Source: JBQTHI01 sp052390035
Lineage (GTDB): Bacteria; Actinomycetota; Acidimicrobiia; Spongiisociales; ZC4RG35
Direction: 5' to 3'
NCBI GenBank assembly: GCA_052390035.1
Contig: JBQTHI010000065.1
Location: 1-16,034, forward strand
DNA: 16,034 nt
Part shown: in pieces, positions 15,112 to 16,034 of the stretch
How the letters are laid out: the number at the start of each line of letters is the position of its first letter
How positions within the stretch are numbered: the first letter of the stretch is position 1
Position numbers and translations under genes: made by a program
Notes under the pieces: model-generated
Databases searched by the model: none
What the model saw: only the letters and a program-made list of their open reading frames with translations
Told to the model about the DNA's origin: nothing

Positions 15112-15678
15112 CTAGCGAGGGGTGGACTGGTCGGGGACGAAGGCTGGGCCATGGCCAGGCACGATCAGGCCCGCCACCTCCAGCACCCGGCGGCGACCGG
15201 ACCGGCATCCCCCAAGATCGACGGCGTACGGGTCGTCGGGCGGGCCCGATGCGTAGAACCAGAGGTGAGTGCACGCCGCCAGGAGGTCCTTGGTCTCGAC
15301 CAGGGTGGTGATGTCTTGAAGAGTGTGGTCCGGCGTCTCCCATAGCGTCACCGCCGGCGACACCTTGAATCCCTCCGCCGGGCGACTGGTCCAAACGTCG
15401 AGGTGGTAGATCGCCCAGTGGTCGTGGACCCGGGCGTTGGGAAACATACCTACGTTGACGGTGTGATCCGGATGATGGTGGCTGACGATCACGTCGGTCA
15501 CCTGGCCGGGGCTAAACCCATGGCGAAGAAGAGGATCGGCTATAGCGGCCTGGGAAGGAGCCATGCCAGGATCAATGATGATTCGTTGATCTCCGTCGAT
15601 GACGAGGCTCACCGTGGACCGGACCGTTGGCCGGCCACTTCCCACTTGGAGGACGTGCAGCTCGGCGGGAGTCGTCAA
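15112..15678 (-). CDS. Metallo-beta-lactamase-fold hydrolase (MBLAC1-like)
   Basis: A 188-residue metal-dependent hydrolase. The metal-binding motif HHHPDH lies at 67-72, with further ligands likely at His118 (TPDHTLQD) and His176 (VPGHGPAF). The strand that usually ends in a bridging GD reads LLAACTHLW, so that Asp appears replaced. Members of this superfamily hydrolyse varied esters, thioesters and nucleic acids, and the substrate here is unknown. The annotated start is TTG at 15678, overlapping the stop of a possible small ORF (TTGA). The same frame continues upstream for 13 more codons after an in-frame stop at 15718-15720 and reads VPLSPRYQDGRIL. The true N-terminus could therefore lie upstream at a non-standard start codon. 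Confidence 0.85.
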   Translation of the reverse strand: MTTPAELHVLQVGSGRPTVRSTVSLVIDGDQRIIIDPGMAPSQAAIADPLLRHGFSPGQVTDVIVSHHHPDHTVNVGMFPNARVHDHWAIYHLDVWTSRPAEGFKVSPAVTLWETPDHTLQDITTLVETKDLLAACTHLWFYASGPPDDPYAVDLGGCRSGRRRVLEVAGLIVPGHGPAFVPDQSTPR

Positions 15679-15818
15679 GATCCGCCCATCTTGATACCGC
15701 GGCGAGAGAGGGACTGCTCAAACGCCTTTAGATAACCTCCGGCGCAACTGTCTTCGAATCCCTTCCTGGGCAGTTTCCGATCCACGTCGGGCGTCCACCA
15801 ACCACTCGGGAACCGCAT
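15675..15818 (-). CDS. Possible small ORF, 47 residues, between permease and hydrolase genes
   Basis: An ATG at 15818, three bases after the permease stop and in the same frame, opens a 47-codon frame. It ends in TGA overlapping the TTG start of the hydrolase (TTGA). It reads MRFPSGWWTPDVDRK at the start and SRRGIKMGGS at the end. I recognise no domain. Third codon positions are about two-thirds G or C by eye, somewhat low for this window. A competing frame over the same DNA reads VPEWLVDARRGSETAQEG and ends at 15718-15720, so coding status is uncertain. Confidence 0.25.
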   Translation of the reverse strand: MRFPSGWWTPDVDRKLPRKGFEDSCAGGYLKAFEQSLSRRGIKMGGS

Positions 15819-15821
15819 CGG

Positions 15822-16034
15822 CTAGCGCGCCGCCGCCCGGTTGTACCGGTTGACAGCCAGGGGGACGAAGATGATCAATATCAGCCCGATCCACGCCGCC
15901 GAGGCGAGCACCGGATGTCGCAACGGCCAGGCATCGGGCACCGGGATCAGGTCGCTGGTGTTGCCGAAGAGGGTTCTCACCGCCTGGGTTATCGCCGACA
16001 CCGGGTTCCATTCCGCCATCGGTTTGAGTGGCCC
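15822..16034 (-). CDS. ABC-2 type transporter permease, C-terminal fragment (DrrB-like)
   Basis: The last 70 residues of a membrane permease; the rest lies beyond the right edge. PMAEWNPVSAITQAVRTLF matches the conserved segment before the last helix in DrrB-type ABC-2 permeases, which export drugs, lipids or polysaccharide. A final hydrophobic helix (SAAWIGLILIIFVPLAV) follows and then a short basic tail (NRYNRAAAR). The ATP-binding partner is presumably upstream, outside the window. The frame is open to the last base. Confidence 0.8.
   Translation of the reverse strand, partial: GPLKPMAEWNPVSAITQAVRTLFGNTSDLIPVPDAWPLRHPVLASAAWIGLILIIFVPLAVNRYNRAAAR

Noticed and set aside
1..16034. Mobile elements, tRNA or rRNA genes, phage genes
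   Set aside because: No transposase or integrase motifs, terminal inverted repeats, tRNA cloverleaf or rRNA signature could be seen on reading both strands.

Overview
The window is GC-rich, densely packed bacterial DNA, and it looks like chromosome from a high-GC actinobacterium. The clues are the long CTC-type ribosomal protein L25 with an acidic tail beside pth, frequent GTG/TTG starts, an adenylate-cyclase family common in actinobacteria, and several genes without a clear ribosome binding site. An uncultured Acidimicrobiia-like lineage would fit, but that placement is inference. I see no insertion sequence, prophage, CRISPR array, tRNA or rRNA. No stretch longer than about 150 bases lacks a candidate gene.

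Layout. Positions 3-857 (+) hold the 3' part of an HhH-GPD DNA glycosylase. Positions 854-5914 (-) hold a five-gene run with 1 to 34 bp gaps or 4-bp overlaps. In transcription order it encodes a membrane-anchored protein with paired cysteines, a solute-binding/von Willebrand A (VWA) lipoprotein, a membrane protein with a helical C-terminal region, 6-phosphogluconolactonase, and a lipoprotein alpha/beta hydrolase. Positions 5949-6605 (+) encode a small alpha/beta hydrolase, and 6602-7456 (-) a cupin-adenylate cyclase fusion. Positions 7555-8784 (+) carry the translation pair rplY (CTC) and pth, followed by a 35-residue small ORF. Positions 8921-12078 hold glycerol kinase (+) facing glycerol-3-phosphate dehydrogenase (-), with a short tandem repeat between them. 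Positions 12160-13676 (+) carry a CDP-alcohol phosphatidyltransferase coupled to an extended-SDR epimerase/reductase. Positions 13762-16034 (-) carry, read from the right edge, the end of an ABC-2 permease, a possible small ORF, a metallo-beta-lactamase-fold hydrolase, a protein with a duplicated helix-turn-helix, and a cation diffusion facilitator.

How the genes connect. GlpK makes glycerol 3-phosphate, GlpD oxidises it, and the PgsA-type enzyme uses it for phosphatidylglycerol, so 8.9-12.7 kb is a glycerol-3-phosphate node. The part most likely to hold an undescribed system is 2406-5914. There, three envelope proteins (a VWA fused to a solute-binding domain, an anchored partner, and a membrane protein with helical C-terminus) are tightly linked, with no transporter permease or ATPase among them, and share an apparent operon with a pentose-phosphate enzyme.
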